DNA of 64,000 bases from Desulfobacter vibrioformis DSM 8776 (GTDB taxonomy: Bacteria > Desulfobacterota > Desulfobacteria > Desulfobacterales > Desulfobacteraceae), in the NCBI RefSeq assembly GCF_000745975.1, contig NZ_JQKJ01000018.1:41924-105923 (forward strand), in the 5' to 3' direction. The number at the start of each line of letters is the position of its first letter. Positions within the stretch are counted from its first letter, which is position 1. The notes under the pieces were generated by a model, which saw nothing but the letters and a program-made list of their open reading frames with translations, was not told the DNA's origin and made no database searches. Positions 1 through 9,728 of this stretch are shown here, one piece after another. The position numbers were made by a program, and so were the translations under genes.

Positions 1-689
1 GCAATTTTGCAGAGCTGCTGTATATCTTGGGGCTCGATTTTACCGAAAATTCCGATGAACCGGGTATCTTTTGACAATCCAAGGAAGATTGCCAGCTTTT
101 GTCTGGCTTCTGTTTTGGCTGTTCCGCCTGTTCCGCCTGTTCCGCCTGTTCCGCCTGTTCCCTCTGGGGCAATGGCAATATCAGGCACGGCAATGGCGTC
201 GGGAATAGAGAAAATCTGCATGTCTGACAGGGAGAAGGTCTGCTTCAGGTGGGCTGTGCTGTCCTTTGAGGTGGTGAAAACATAGTGGCACCGTGTTTTA
301 TAAATTTTTTTGTTGGGCCAGGTGTTTTTAACCCGTTCCCCATTGTGGCGGGACATGATCCGGCAGGGGACATCTGCAGTCTGGGCGGCCTTTAAGGCAA
401 GCTTGGCATCGCCTCTGCCGTGGGCATTGACCACAAAAGGGTGTTCGCCGGCAAATATCTGTTTGAGCCGGCTATATTCTCCGATTCTGACCAAAGGCTT
501 AAAGGACATGGGATAGACCTTCAATCCGTTTTGTTTGGCGTTTTCAAACAAAGGACTATTCCCCGGGGCAACAATGACCACCTGGTGGCCGTTTTCTTTC
601 ATCCATAATGATTCGCAAAGGATTCGTTTTTCCCTGTTACCCCACAGGACCCGGCTTGAGGTATGAATAATTTTATAAAATGATTTCAT
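1..689 (-). CDS. Glycosyltransferase family 4-like protein (partial, N-terminal 229 residues)
   Basis: The reading frame opens with ATG at 689 and stays open to the window edge, so only the N-terminal domain and linker are present. The start reads MKSFYKIIHTSSRVLWGNRE, followed by VVIVAPGNSP and VNAHGRGDAKLALKAA, which resemble the donor-independent N-terminal Rossmann domain of GT4 lipopolysaccharide glycosyltransferases. A Gly-Gly-Thr repeat lies near residue 180, just before the IGIFGKIEPQD segment that would begin the C-terminal nucleotide-sugar domain. It sits 6 bases downstream of kdsB on the same strand, so it probably belongs to a lipopolysaccharide core or Kdo-related operon. The sugar it transfers cannot be told from the sequence. 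Confidence 0.75.
   Translation of the reverse strand, partial: MKSFYKIIHTSSRVLWGNREKRILCESLWMKENGHQVVIVAPGNSPLFENAKQNGLKVYPMSFKPLVRIGEYSRLKQIFAGEHPFVVNAHGRGDAKLALKAAQTADVPCRIMSRHNGERVKNTWPNKKIYKTRCHYVFTTSKDSTAHLKQTFSLSDMQIFSIPDAIAVPDIAIAPEGTGGTGGTGGTGGTAKTEARQKLAIFLGLSKDTRFIGIFGKIEPQDIQQLCKI
121..161. repeat. 9-bp in-frame tandem repeat (about 4.5 copies of gttccgcct)
   Basis: Four perfect copies of gttccgcct are followed by a partial fifth. On the minus strand they encode Gly-Gly-Thr repeats in the linker between the two predicted domains of the glycosyltransferase. Because the unit is a multiple of three, changes in copy number would alter linker length without breaking the frame. Confidence 0.9.
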
Positions 690-695
690 GAATAA

Positions 696-1433
696 TCAGA
701 AGTATTCGCGCAGGATCGCTTCAACGCGTTCAATATCTTCGGGCAGATCAATTTCCGGTGAATCATATTGTGTGACAGCCACTTTTATGGGAAATCCGTA
801 TTCCAGCACCCGAAGCTGCTCCAGCTTTTCCACCTGTTCGCAGGTGCCGCTGCCAAGGGTGACAATTTGGTCCAGAAAGGCTTTGGTGTATGCGTAAAAT
901 CCCAGATGTTTATAATAGGCTACATCAGTCTGGCCGTCCCTGGGAAAGGGAATTTGGGCCCGGGAAAAATACATGGCAAAGCCCTGGCGGTTGAACACAA
1001 CCTTTACGTCCTTGGGATCTGTAATCTCCCGGGGATTTTTGATCTTATACGCCAGGGTGGCCATGGCAAGGCCGGGATTCCCGTCAAAGGGCCGGATCAA
1101 ATCATCAAGGCTTTTGGGATCAAACACAGGCTGATCCCCCTGGATATTGATGATGATATCTTCCGGGGCCGCACCAAGCATCCTGGCGGTTTCCGCCACC
1201 CGGTCCGTGCCTGACCGGCAGGTGTCCGGGGTCATCAGAGCTTCTCCGCCAAATGCCTTTACAGCTCTGACAATCCGTTCGTCATCCGTGGCAACAATGG
1301 TTCTTGTCACCACGGATGATTTCTGGGCTTGTTCACAGACCCGCTGGATCATGGGTTTTCCGGCAATGTTAACCAGGGGTTTTCCCCCAAGCCGGCTGGA
1401 ACCGAAGCGTGCCGGGATCACTGCAATGGGCAT
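696..1433 (-). CDS. kdsB: CMP-Kdo synthetase (3-deoxy-manno-octulosonate cytidylyltransferase), possibly Kdo8N-specific
   Basis: This 245-residue protein has the KdsB signature at its start, IPARFGSSRLGGKPL, and later IQGDQPVFDP. The length is normal for KdsB (about 245-250). It activates Kdo with CTP to give CMP-Kdo for lipid A glycosylation in the cytoplasm. The two genes transcribed before it encode KdnB and KdnA homologues. In Shewanella the KdsB partner of that pair prefers 8-amino-3,8-dideoxy-Kdo, so the same preference is inferred here and is not visible in the sequence. It ends 6 bases before the glycosyltransferase start, consistent with one operon. Confidence 0.9.
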   Translation of the reverse strand: MPIAVIPARFGSSRLGGKPLVNIAGKPMIQRVCEQAQKSSVVTRTIVATDDERIVRAVKAFGGEALMTPDTCRSGTDRVAETARMLGAAPEDIIINIQGDQPVFDPKSLDDLIRPFDGNPGLAMATLAYKIKNPREITDPKDVKVVFNRQGFAMYFSRAQIPFPRDGQTDVAYYKHLGFYAYTKAFLDQIVTLGSGTCEQVEKLEQLRVLEYGFPIKVAVTQYDSPEIDLPEDIERVEAILREYF

Positions 1434-1436
1434 GGG

Positions 1437-2519
<1,083 letters not shown>

Positions 2520-2556
2520 TTATTGCTTAAACCCCAAAACATGTTTGGGCGGCTTG

Positions 2557-3741
2557 TTATTTTAATGCGTTTAATACAGCCTGTATACGTTTGTCCATAT
2601 CATCTGCGGACCAGGAAAGCATGATCTGCATGGACAGGGTCCGCTTCATGATCTCTTCACTTTGCACCAGGACAAGGCCGGCATAATCCGGCAGGTCGCC
2701 ACTCAACTCAAAGGGAAGCCTGGCAGCGCCTTTCATTTCCTTGAGGTGATGCCATTTTTTTAAATAATGCCAGTTATTCTCATACCAGTAGGCGCAAGGG
2801 GCTCCGTTTTCCGCAAGTTTTTTTGCCGCCTGTCCGGCCTGATCCTGTGTGGGCATCAAAAAGCTCAAGAAGGTGGCGGAATCCCCGTCCGGGTCGGGAA
2901 GTTCGCGGAAGGTAACGCCTTTAATCTCTTTCATGGCATCCTTGATGGCGGCTTTATTTTTTCTCTGGATTCCAACGATGCGGTCAAGTTTGTCTAACTG
3001 GGCAAGCCCCACCGCTGCATTCAGTTCGGATATCCTGTAGTTGGTGCCCATGATGGGATGGTCATCCGCGCCCCGGTCCGGTCCGCCCAGGTGGTCGTGG
3101 CCATGGTCTGCATACTGGTGGCACCGGGTGTAAACATCTTGGTCATTTGTGATAATGCCGCCGCCTTCTCCGCAGGTCACGGTTTTAACCGCGTCAAAGG
3201 AGAAACAGCCGGCCTTGCCGAATGTGCCCAAATGGCGGCCTTTGAAACTTGCGCCCAAGGACTGGCAGGCATCTTCCAAGAGTACCAGGCCCTTTTTATC
3301 ACAAAAGTTTTTTATCTCATCAATCCTTGCCATGGCCCCGCACATGTGTACCGGCACCACTGCCTTTGTCCGGGACGTTACTGCCGCTTCCAGTCGGTCC
3401 GGGTCAAGGCAAAGGGTCTGGTCAATGTCTGCAAACACAGGCACAGCGCCTGCCTGGATCACGGCCTCAAATGTGGCCACAAAGGTAAACGGCGGTACAA
3501 TCACCTCGTCCCCGGCCCCGATGCCGCAGGCCGCAAGGGCCGTACAAAGCGCCGCTGTTCCGCTGGCGCACAGATGGCTGAACCCGGCGCCTGTTATCCG
3601 GGCCAGTTTTTTCTCAAATTCCAGGGCTTTAAAATGGCCGTTTCTGGCCCCTTCAAATCCGTACCTGAATAAAACCCCTGTTTCCAGTACATCATTGACC
3701 TGTTTGCGTTCTTCATCTGAAAATAATTCAAAGCCAGGCAT
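2557..3741 (-). CDS. kdnA: KdnA-like PLP-dependent 8-amino-3,8-dideoxy-Kdo transaminase
   Basis: This 394-residue protein of the DegT/DnrJ/EryC1/StrS aminotransferase family has FSFDAVKTVTCGEGG, which contains the PLP-binding lysine, and GTNYRISELNAAVGLAQLDKLD, typical of sugar aminotransferases. The adjacent kdnB and kdsB identify it as KdnA, which aminates the C8 aldehyde of oxidised Kdo. AAGGAG lies 5 bases upstream of the ATG. It is the first visible gene of the Kdo8N operon. The product would replace Kdo in the inner core and change outer-membrane charge. Confidence 0.87.
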   Translation of the reverse strand: MPGFELFSDEERKQVNDVLETGVLFRYGFEGARNGHFKALEFEKKLARITGAGFSHLCASGTAALCTALAACGIGAGDEVIVPPFTFVATFEAVIQAGAVPVFADIDQTLCLDPDRLEAAVTSRTKAVVPVHMCGAMARIDEIKNFCDKKGLVLLEDACQSLGASFKGRHLGTFGKAGCFSFDAVKTVTCGEGGGIITNDQDVYTRCHQYADHGHDHLGGPDRGADDHPIMGTNYRISELNAAVGLAQLDKLDRIVGIQRKNKAAIKDAMKEIKGVTFRELPDPDGDSATFLSFLMPTQDQAGQAAKKLAENGAPCAYWYENNWHYLKKWHHLKEMKGAARLPFELSGDLPDYAGLVLVQSEEIMKRTLSMQIMLSWSADDMDKRIQAVLNALK

Positions 3742-3860
3742 GCGCTCTCCTTAATATTGCACAAATTTTTCCTCCCCGGTGTGGAAAAACTCGATAATTG
3801 ACTATAAAAATTAGGGATTCATATCAAATCCGGGATATGTTTTCAAGGCAGATCCAAATA

Positions 3861-3889
3861 TTGACTTTCATTTTTCTAATGCTTATAAC
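3861..3889 (+). promoter_or_regulatory. Sigma-70-type promoter for the radical SAM-hemW pair
   Basis: TTGACT at 3861-3866 and TATAAC at 3884-3889 are separated by exactly 17 bases, about 50 bases upstream of the ATG at 3941. The site lies in the 199-base gap between divergent kdnA and the radical SAM gene. Confidence 0.65.
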
Positions 3890-3940
3890 CCTTTTATTGG
3901 AAAGGTTCAATATCAGGGGAGAAACTGCGGTTTTTTAGCT

Positions 3941-5104
3941 ATGGCAGACAATAAACAGACACAGACCTACCAGGGATATGAACAGGGACCTGTTCGCCCG
4001 GCCAATGATACGTACAGCCTGCTGCTGCGCCTGATCCGGAACTGTCCGTGGAACCGCTGTTCCTTTTGTCCGGTATATAAAAAACAGAAATTTTCCATAC
4101 GCCCTGTGGAAGACATTATTAAAGACATTGACCTGGTCCGGACATACATTGACAGACTGCTCCAGGAAAACGCCCTGCCCATTGCCTTTGACCAGGAACG
4201 GATTCATTCCATTTATACCAGTTTCGAGGTCCGGGACCGGGTTGCATTCAACAGCGCCGTCACATGGTATGCCGCAGGCATGAAGGCCATTTTTCTCCAG
4301 GACGCCAATCCCCTGGTTATGAAACCCAAGGATATACTTTTTATTCTCAGGCATATCAAAGACTGTTTTCCGGAAATCGAAACCATTGCCACCTATGCCA
4401 GAAGCAGCACCATCCTTCAATTGCCAGGCGGCATCCTGAAACAGATGCATGACCTTGGCCTTAACCGGATTCACGTGGGGCTTGAAAGCGGGTCAAATTT
4501 AGTGCTTAACCGCATGCGCAAAGGGGTTGACAGATCCGGCCACATAGCGGCGGGCAAACGGATCCGGCAGGCAGGTATTGAGTTGTATGAATATGTGATG
4601 CCGGGGTTAGGCGGCATTGACCTGTCCATTGAGCATGCCCTTGAAACCGCCGAAGCCCTGAATGCAATCAATCCGGATGTGATCAAAATCCGGACCCTTG
4701 CCCTGGCACCTTCCACGGAACTTGCCCACTGGCAGCTCCGGGGCATGTTTGAAAAACCAAGTGATGCCATGATCGCCACGGAAGTGCGCCTGATGCTTGA
4801 GACCCTGGACAATATCCAGTCCCGTATAAAAAGCGATCATATCCTGAATCTGTTTGAAACGGTTACCGGTAACATGCCCCATGACAAGGAGAAGATGATC
4901 GGGATCATTGACCGGTTTTTTGCGCTTCCCCCAAACGAGCGCGTTCTATACCAGATCGGCCGGCGCATGGGCTTTTTCAGAGGGCCCGGAGACATGGATG
5001 CAAGTCCCCGGATGGACCAGGTACGGCTTGCCTGTAAAAATTACGGGGTCACCCCGGAAAACGTGGATCAGATCCTTGACCGGTTGATGATACGGTTTGT
5101 CTGA
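3941..5104 (+). CDS. Radical SAM protein of unknown substrate (CX4CX2C cluster motif)
   Basis: This 387-residue protein has NCPWNRCSFCPVYK at residues 34-47, giving cysteines 35, 40 and 43. That is CX4CX2C spacing rather than the usual CX3CX2C, and I believe it is typical of this subfamily. The HVGLESGS segment fits the SAM-binding strand of the Elp3/MiaB-like fold. The C-terminal 100 residues carry no motif I recognise. The gene ends 8 bases inside hemW, so the two are likely translationally coupled. No substrate can be proposed. Confidence 0.8.
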   Translation: MADNKQTQTYQGYEQGPVRPANDTYSLLLRLIRNCPWNRCSFCPVYKKQKFSIRPVEDIIKDIDLVRTYIDRLLQENALPIAFDQERIHSIYTSFEVRDRVAFNSAVTWYAAGMKAIFLQDANPLVMKPKDILFILRHIKDCFPEIETIATYARSSTILQLPGGILKQMHDLGLNRIHVGLESGSNLVLNRMRKGVDRSGHIAAGKRIRQAGIELYEYVMPGLGGIDLSIEHALETAEALNAINPDVIKIRTLALAPSTELAHWQLRGMFEKPSDAMIATEVRLMLETLDNIQSRIKSDHILNLFETVTGNMPHDKEKMIGIIDRFFALPPNERVLYQIGRRMGFFRGPGDMDASPRMDQVRLACKNYGVTPENVDQILDRLMIRFV

Positions 5105-6278
5105 ACACCTTTATATTCACGTTCCCTTCTGTATAAAAAAATGCAGGTATTGCGATTTTTATTCCAAAACCGATCTGTCCCTGATTCCTGATTATGTGAC
5201 AGCCCTGGTCCGGGAGATTCGGCTGCGTTCACGGACATCTGTATTACACCCCAAAGGCAGCGCGGCAACCGTATATTTCGGGGGCGGCACCCCGTCCCTG
5301 CTTGGACCGCGGCACCTTGGGGCCATTCTGCAGGCCCTGGACAACGCCTTTGGCCTCTGCCGGCAGACCGAAATCACTTTTGAAGCCAATCCCGGCACCT
5401 TGGGCGACATCCCTTTGAAAGAGTGCCACGGGATGGGGGTTAATCGTGTAAGCCTTGGTATGCAGTCATTTGATCCGGCACAGCTTTCCCTTTTAGGACG
5501 TATCCATTCGGCAGATGATGCCATCCATGCCGTTGAAAAGGTCCGTGCTGCCGGTATTGAAAATATCAGCCTGGATCTGATTTACGGCCTTCCCGGCCAG
5601 ACCGGCGACCACCTGATCCGGGAGATTGACGCGGCCTTGGATCTTACGCCTGCGCACCTGTCCTGTTACATGCTCACCCTGGAACCGGGTACCGCCCTGC
5701 ATGCCATGCATGAACAGGGTCAGTTTTCTCCCATGGCACAACCGGACCAGGTGGATCTGTTCCGTGCAGTTGCCAAATATTTGAGCGCCCGGGGATGGGA
5801 TCACTATGAGGTATCCAATTTTGCAAAGCATCCAGCCCTTCGTTCCCGGCACAACAGTGCCTACTGGCAGATGGTGCCCTACCATGGATTCGGGCCGGCC
5901 GCCCATTCCTATGCCGTAAAATCCGACACAGATGGATCGGCTGCGTATAAAAGGTTCTGGAACGTACCGGACCTCAATGGATATATCCGGGCCTTAAAAT
6001 CAGGAAATCTTCCCGCATCCGGCAGTGAAACCCTTACCCTGGAACAGCGGCAGATGGAGTATCTCATGGTGGGGCTGCGGACAGCCATGGGCCTTGATAT
6101 CAGAACCGGACAGGATCTGTGGCAGAACCGGTTTTTAACTGTGTTTCAAAGCCTGATGGAACATCTTGAAAATAATGGGCTTGCCCGGTTCCAGGATTCG
6201 GGCAAACGGTTTGTTTTAAGCCTTGAAGGCTTCCTGCGCCTGGATAGTATTATCGCCTCTTTTGTTGAAAGAATCTGA
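5097..6278 (+). CDS. hemW: Radical SAM family heme chaperone HemW
   Basis: This 393-residue protein has HVPFCIKKCRYCDFYS near its N-terminus (cysteines 12, 16 and 19, CX3CX2C) and VYFGGGTPSLL around residue 60, both hallmarks of HemW/HemN. It lacks the N-terminal extension of true coproporphyrinogen dehydrogenase HemN, so HemW, which inserts heme into respiratory proteins, is favoured. The start is TTG at 5097, because an in-frame stop lies three codons upstream and no ATG fits. It overlaps the preceding gene by 8 bases. Many heme proteins, including Dsr cytochromes, are encoded in this window. Confidence 0.9.
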   Translation: MSEHLYIHVPFCIKKCRYCDFYSKTDLSLIPDYVTALVREIRLRSRTSVLHPKGSAATVYFGGGTPSLLGPRHLGAILQALDNAFGLCRQTEITFEANPGTLGDIPLKECHGMGVNRVSLGMQSFDPAQLSLLGRIHSADDAIHAVEKVRAAGIENISLDLIYGLPGQTGDHLIREIDAALDLTPAHLSCYMLTLEPGTALHAMHEQGQFSPMAQPDQVDLFRAVAKYLSARGWDHYEVSNFAKHPALRSRHNSAYWQMVPYHGFGPAAHSYAVKSDTDGSAAYKRFWNVPDLNGYIRALKSGNLPASGSETLTLEQRQMEYLMVGLRTAMGLDIRTGQDLWQNRFLTVFQSLMEHLENNGLARFQDSGKRFVLSLEGFLRLDSIIASFVERI

Positions 6279-6292
6279 TGCCCGGCAGCCTG

Positions 6293-8209
6293 TCAGGACG
6301 ATCTTTTCCTTAACTGCCGGTGGTCCTCAACCCGTATGGTCAGGTGTATGGCGTCAAAGTATTCGATCAGGGGAATGAGATATTTTCTGGAAATGCCGGT
6401 CATGTCCTTGAATTGCGGTGTGGTGATTTTTTTATTGGCTTTGAGGCATTCAATGAGCTTTGTTTCCAGATCCCGGACGGCATTGGCATCAAAAAACAGA
6501 TCATCCCTTGTCTTGACCACCTGTTTTTCATCAATGAGAATCTGCATTACGTCCCTGGCTGTTTTCTGATCCAGGTCAAGATCCTGGCATATGGTGCGGA
6601 AAAAAGGCGGGGTCAGGCCGGATTTTTTGTAAATACCGGCAATTTTTTCCTTGATTTCATGCTGGTCCACCTGGAGCGCCACCTTGAAGCCTGGAAGCTT
6701 CACCTGGTTTTTGTCCTGAACAATGAGGTTTTCCTTTTCCAGGCGGTTGAACAGGATGTTGAAAAACCGGGCATCATCCACATATTGAAACTTGGATTTC
6801 AGTTCCTGGGCCGGCATACCTTCCTTTAAGGGGTTTTCCTGGTGATAGGCGGTCAGCCGTTCCAGTATTTTTTCCTTAAACGCATCAAACACCATGCCGT
6901 GGACATAGATCTGTTTCTCTTTGTCCGTGAGAATTGCTTCCTGTTGTGCAAGCATTTTCTGCAAAGCGGCAGCCAGTTTTTTGTCAGGCACATTGGTCAT
7001 GACTCTTAAGGCATTAAAGGTCAGCCCGGAATATCCCTTGACGGACAGAAAATAGGCAATGGTTTTTTCGTCATCCTGGGCAGTAAGACCGGAAAGGCCT
7101 TCAATCATGGCCGTATCTTTAAGTTTGTATTTTCTGGACACCGGGTTGAGGATGGCACCGCCCCCGATGGTTCTGACAGGGGAATAGGATCGGATAACGT
7201 ATCTGTCATCCTTGATGCAGCATACCGGGGATTCCAGTCGGAACTGAACCGGTGCCGTGTCCCCGGGTAACAGCGCTTCCCTGTCCAGCAGGATCATGTA
7301 GCCCAGTATTTCACTTGTGCCCGAATGAAACCGGACCCTTGTCCGGGCCTTGGCCGGCTTGACATTGCTTTTCAGATAATGGAATTGTGCGTCCACCATA
7401 TAGCTTTCAATCAACGCCCCCGGGGTGGAGAGCACATCCCCTCTGAATACGGCATCCCGGTCAAGACCCTGGAAATTGATGGCAGTCCGGGTGCCGGCCA
7501 TGGCTGTCTCCACCGAACTGGAATGCACCTGAAGCCCCCGGACCTTTGATGTGATTTTCCGGGGAAACACCATGATATCCTGGCCCACACTCACCTGGCC
7601 TGAAATCAGGGTTCCGGTGATGACCGTGCCGAATCCTTTCATGGAAAATACCCGGTCCACGGGAAGACGGAAAATGGAAGAAAATTTGCGGGGCGGGATT
7701 TGTGTACAGATTTTTTCAAGGGCGGTTAAAAATTCCCCCAGGCCCTGGCCTGTGGCAGAGGATACCGGCACAATGGGTTTGTCTTCGAGAAAGGTGTCTG
7801 AAATAAAATCATGGATGTCCGCCATGGCCAGTTCCAGCAGGTCTTCATCCACAAGGTCTGTTTTGGTCAAGGCGATCATGCCGTGGCAGATGCCCATGAG
7901 GTTACAGATCTCCATGTGCTCCCGGGTCTGGGGCATGACGCCTTCATCTGCCGCAATGACCATGACCACCACATCAATGCCCGAAGCGCCGGCCACCATG
8001 TTTTTTACAAATTTTTCATGGCCAGGCATGTCCACAATGCCAATGTGCTGTCCATTGGCAAGATCCAGGGAGGCAAATCCAAGTTCTATGGTGATACCGC
8101 GTTCTTTTTCCTCCTTGAGGCGGTCTGTTTCCGTGCCTGTCAATGCTTTGACCAGGCTGGTTTTCCCATGATCAATGTGACCTGCTGTGCCCAGAATTAT
8201 ATTGTCCAC
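6293..8209 (-). CDS. selB: Selenocysteine-specific translation elongation factor SelB
   Basis: The first 170 residues form a GTPase domain: [13 protein letters not shown] (P loop), [12 protein letters not shown] and TKTD. EF-Tu-like beta barrels follow, then C-terminal winged helices that bind the SECIS hairpin. I chose GTG at 8209 ([17 protein letters not shown]), giving 638 residues. A longer frame to 8296 would overlap the small membrane gene and adds a non-homologous leader. SelB delivers Sec-tRNA to UGA codons, so selenoproteins should exist in this genome. No selA, selC or selD is in the window. It converges on hemW. Confidence 0.93.
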   Translation of the reverse strand: MDNIILGTAGHIDHGKTSLVKALTGTETDRLKEEKERGITIELGFASLDLANGQHIGIVDMPGHEKFVKNMVAGASGIDVVVMVIAADEGVMPQTREHMEICNLMGICHGMIALTKTDLVDEDLLELAMADIHDFISDTFLEDKPIVPVSSATGQGLGEFLTALEKICTQIPPRKFSSIFRLPVDRVFSMKGFGTVITGTLISGQVSVGQDIMVFPRKITSKVRGLQVHSSSVETAMAGTRTAINFQGLDRDAVFRGDVLSTPGALIESYMVDAQFHYLKSNVKPAKARTRVRFHSGTSEILGYMILLDREALLPGDTAPVQFRLESPVCCIKDDRYVIRSYSPVRTIGGGAILNPVSRKYKLKDTAMIEGLSGLTAQDDEKTIAYFLSVKGYSGLTFNALRVMTNVPDKKLAAALQKMLAQQEAILTDKEKQIYVHGMVFDAFKEKILERLTAYHQENPLKEGMPAQELKSKFQYVDDARFFNILFNRLEKENLIVQDKNQVKLPGFKVALQVDQHEIKEKIAGIYKKSGLTPPFFRTICQDLDLDQKTARDVMQILIDEKQVVKTRDDLFFDANAVRDLETKLIECLKANKKITTPQFKDMTGISRKYLIPLIEYFDAIHLTIRVEDHRQLRKRSS

Positions 8210-8222
8210 AAACGTCTGCCTG

Positions 8223-8393
8223 TTACCCTTTGGATTTTCTGTAATAGCCCATGCCATAGGCCAGGGCCACAAGGATGATCCCTGTGGCAACACCATGGTA
8301 GATTCCCCAGTCCGGATTGAACAGCCGGGTAAGGATGATTCCGAATGCCAGGCCCAGAATCAGGCGTATGGTGAAAATAATCAGTGTATTCAT
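8223..8393 (-). CDS. Small membrane protein, 56 residues, unknown function
   Basis: Starting from ATG at 8393 the protein begins MNTLIIFTIRLILGLAFGIIL and contains a second hydrophobic stretch, GVATGIILVALAYGMGYY, followed by a basic tail. This predicts two membrane helices. AAAGGCGGC upstream is a plausible ribosome-binding site. It ends 13 bases before the selB start, so the two may be co-transcribed. I do not recognise a family. Confidence 0.6.
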   Translation of the reverse strand: MNTLIIFTIRLILGLAFGIILTRLFNPDWGIYHGVATGIILVALAYGMGYYRKSKG

Positions 8394-8484
8394 TATACGA
8401 GCCGCCTTTTTGCGTGTTGTTATTGATAAATATCCCAAGGATAATAGTCAAAGGGGAAAAGCAGGTCAATCCTTATATGTAATT

Positions 8485-8529
8485 CGAATTTAATCAACCC
8501 GAATTAAATCAACCCGAATTAAATCAATA
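8485..8529. repeat. Three 15-bp direct repeats upstream of tRNA-His
   Basis: Units of cgaattaaatcaacc occur back to back at 8485-8499, 8500-8514 and 8515-8529. The first differs at one base and the last at its final two bases. They lie 27 bases upstream of the predicted tRNA-His promoter, so an upstream activating or protein-binding array is possible. Confidence 0.85.
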
Positions 8530-8555
8530 GGATAAAAAATAAAAGCAAAAACTAC

Positions 8556-8584
8556 TTGAAAAAAAAAAGCAGTTCTGATAATTA
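8556..8584 (+). promoter_or_regulatory. Putative tRNA-His promoter
   Basis: TTGAAA at 8556-8561 and TAATTA at 8579-8584 are separated by 17 bases. The -10 box ends 16 bases before the mature tRNA 5' end, which would leave a short leader for RNase P. Confidence 0.5.
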
Positions 8585-8600
8585 TGCAAAGTTTTTTTGT

Positions 8601-8677
8601 GGTGGGTGTAGCTCAGTTGGTAGAGCACCAGGTTGTGGCCCTGGTTGCCGCCGGTTCAATCCCGGTCACTCACCCCA
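8601..8677 (+). tRNA. tRNA-His (anticodon GUG)
   Basis: A full cloverleaf is present: acceptor stem GTGGGTG pairs with CACTCAC, the D arm starts GCTCAGTTGGTAGAGC, the anticodon loop is TTGTGGC with GTG, and the T loop is TTCAATC. The extra G at position -1 (8601), opposite C73, is the identity mark of tRNA-His. CCA is encoded at 8675-8677. Confidence 0.97.
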
Positions 8678-8690
8678 CAAAGATCTCCAA

Positions 8691-8714
8691 AGCAGCCAAT
8701 CGGCTGCTTTTTTA
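8691..8714 (+). terminator. Rho-independent terminator after tRNA-His
   Basis: AGCAGCC at 8691-8697 and GGCTGCT at 8702-8708 form a 7-bp stem with a 4-base loop, followed by a run of T. It lies 13 bases after the tRNA. Confidence 0.9.
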
Positions 8715-8914
8715 TTATGATCCCCCCCGTTGCAAATCATAACAGGGATGCAATTCCTGCAATGGCGGTGTATTTCAAATGATATCAATATGTTCCTTTC
8801 TATATCCAACGGTCTCTATTTCAGAATGAAACGCCCGTCCTGTTTTCCCAAGCCTGGTGAAATCGCCCATTTTGAACACTGAAATCGTTTATGGGCGCGG
8901 GATAGAGAAAAAAA

Positions 8915-8943
8915 TTGAAGCCCCCTGTACCGTCTGGTATATA
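8915..8943 (+). promoter_or_regulatory. Sigma-70-type promoter of the universal stress protein gene
   Basis: TTGAAG at 8915-8920 and TATATA at 8938-8943 are separated by 17 bases. The rest of the 313-base gap 8715-9027 holds no convincing gene. A 7-bp inverted repeat (CGCCCAT at 8864-8870, ATGGGCG at 8891-8897) sits just upstream and could be an operator. Confidence 0.55.
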
Positions 8944-9027
8944 AAATGCTCATCTATTTTCTGAACATTGGTGTTTCCCATAAATCCCCCTTCGCGGGTT
9001 CTTAAAAAAATAATAGAAAGGGATAAA

Positions 9028-9528
9028 ATGAAGCAGGTACTGCTTGCCATTGACGGGAATGTTCCCTCCCGTCCGATTTTTAAATATGCTGCTGATCTGT
9101 GCAAACATATCAGTGCCCGGTTGTGTATTCTCCAGTTTATAAAAAATAGAAAGGACAGATCCTTTGGTGCGGATTATGCGGAGTGTGAGAATTATTCAAA
9201 GAATATGGACGGCACAATCGGAAACATTCAACTAGGGGGCAGTGATATGCCCGGTCAGGGGGACAAGCGCCTTGCCAGGATTTCCGGACCGTTGAAACAG
9301 ATGCTTAAGAATCCGAACTGTCCGGTTCCCTATTCAGTCGCATTGAGTGCCGGCAGCCCTGAAAATGTTCTATCCGGTTATGTTGATTTCCACCATGATA
9401 TTGTTCTTGCCGTATTTGACCCCTCCCATGACCATGCTCCTGCCTCTTCCCGGATCAAGGAACTTAAAGAGCGGCTTGGTGTTCCCCTGGTGGTTGTCGA
9501 TCCCGCCGGTATAAAAAAAGCACATTAA
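9028..9528 (+). CDS. UspA-like universal stress protein
   Basis: The start is ATG at 9028 (MKQVLLAIDGNVPSRPIF), with AGAAAGGG upstream. Earlier in-frame codons lie in the leader and promoter region. The 166-residue length and the opening strand followed by a loop of a Rossmann-like fold match UspA proteins, as does the final VPLVVVDP strand. The G-2X-G-9X-G(S/T) ATP motif is not clear, so it may not bind ATP. It stands alone, with its own promoter and no same-strand partner. Confidence 0.7.
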   Translation: MKQVLLAIDGNVPSRPIFKYAADLCKHISARLCILQFIKNRKDRSFGADYAECENYSKNMDGTIGNIQLGGSDMPGQGDKRLARISGPLKQMLKNPNCPVPYSVALSAGSPENVLSGYVDFHHDIVLAVFDPSHDHAPASSRIKELKERLGVPLVVVDPAGIKKAH

Positions 9529-9728
9529 CTCTTTAAATGCGTAAGAATTCAATTTCCAATCTATCTATGCGTCCGGGGCGCGTCCGGGGCGTCAATTTCA
9601 GAATGATCCCTGAAAACCTCTCCCAGGTGAGCAGTCCAAAGGAATTTTTCCGTCAGGTTCTCTGGGAACCGGGGGTGAATCTCTCCCCAGGATATGTCCC
9701 GGGAGGGTATTTGCATTTTTTCAGGCTA

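Noticed and set aside
121..161. CRISPR-like short repeats
   Set aside because: The 9-base units have no spacers and are in frame within a coding sequence.
8223..8296. N-terminal extension of SelB into the small membrane gene
   Set aside because: The added residues are not part of the SelB fold; GTG at 8209 begins directly before the GTPase domain and leaves the small gene intact.
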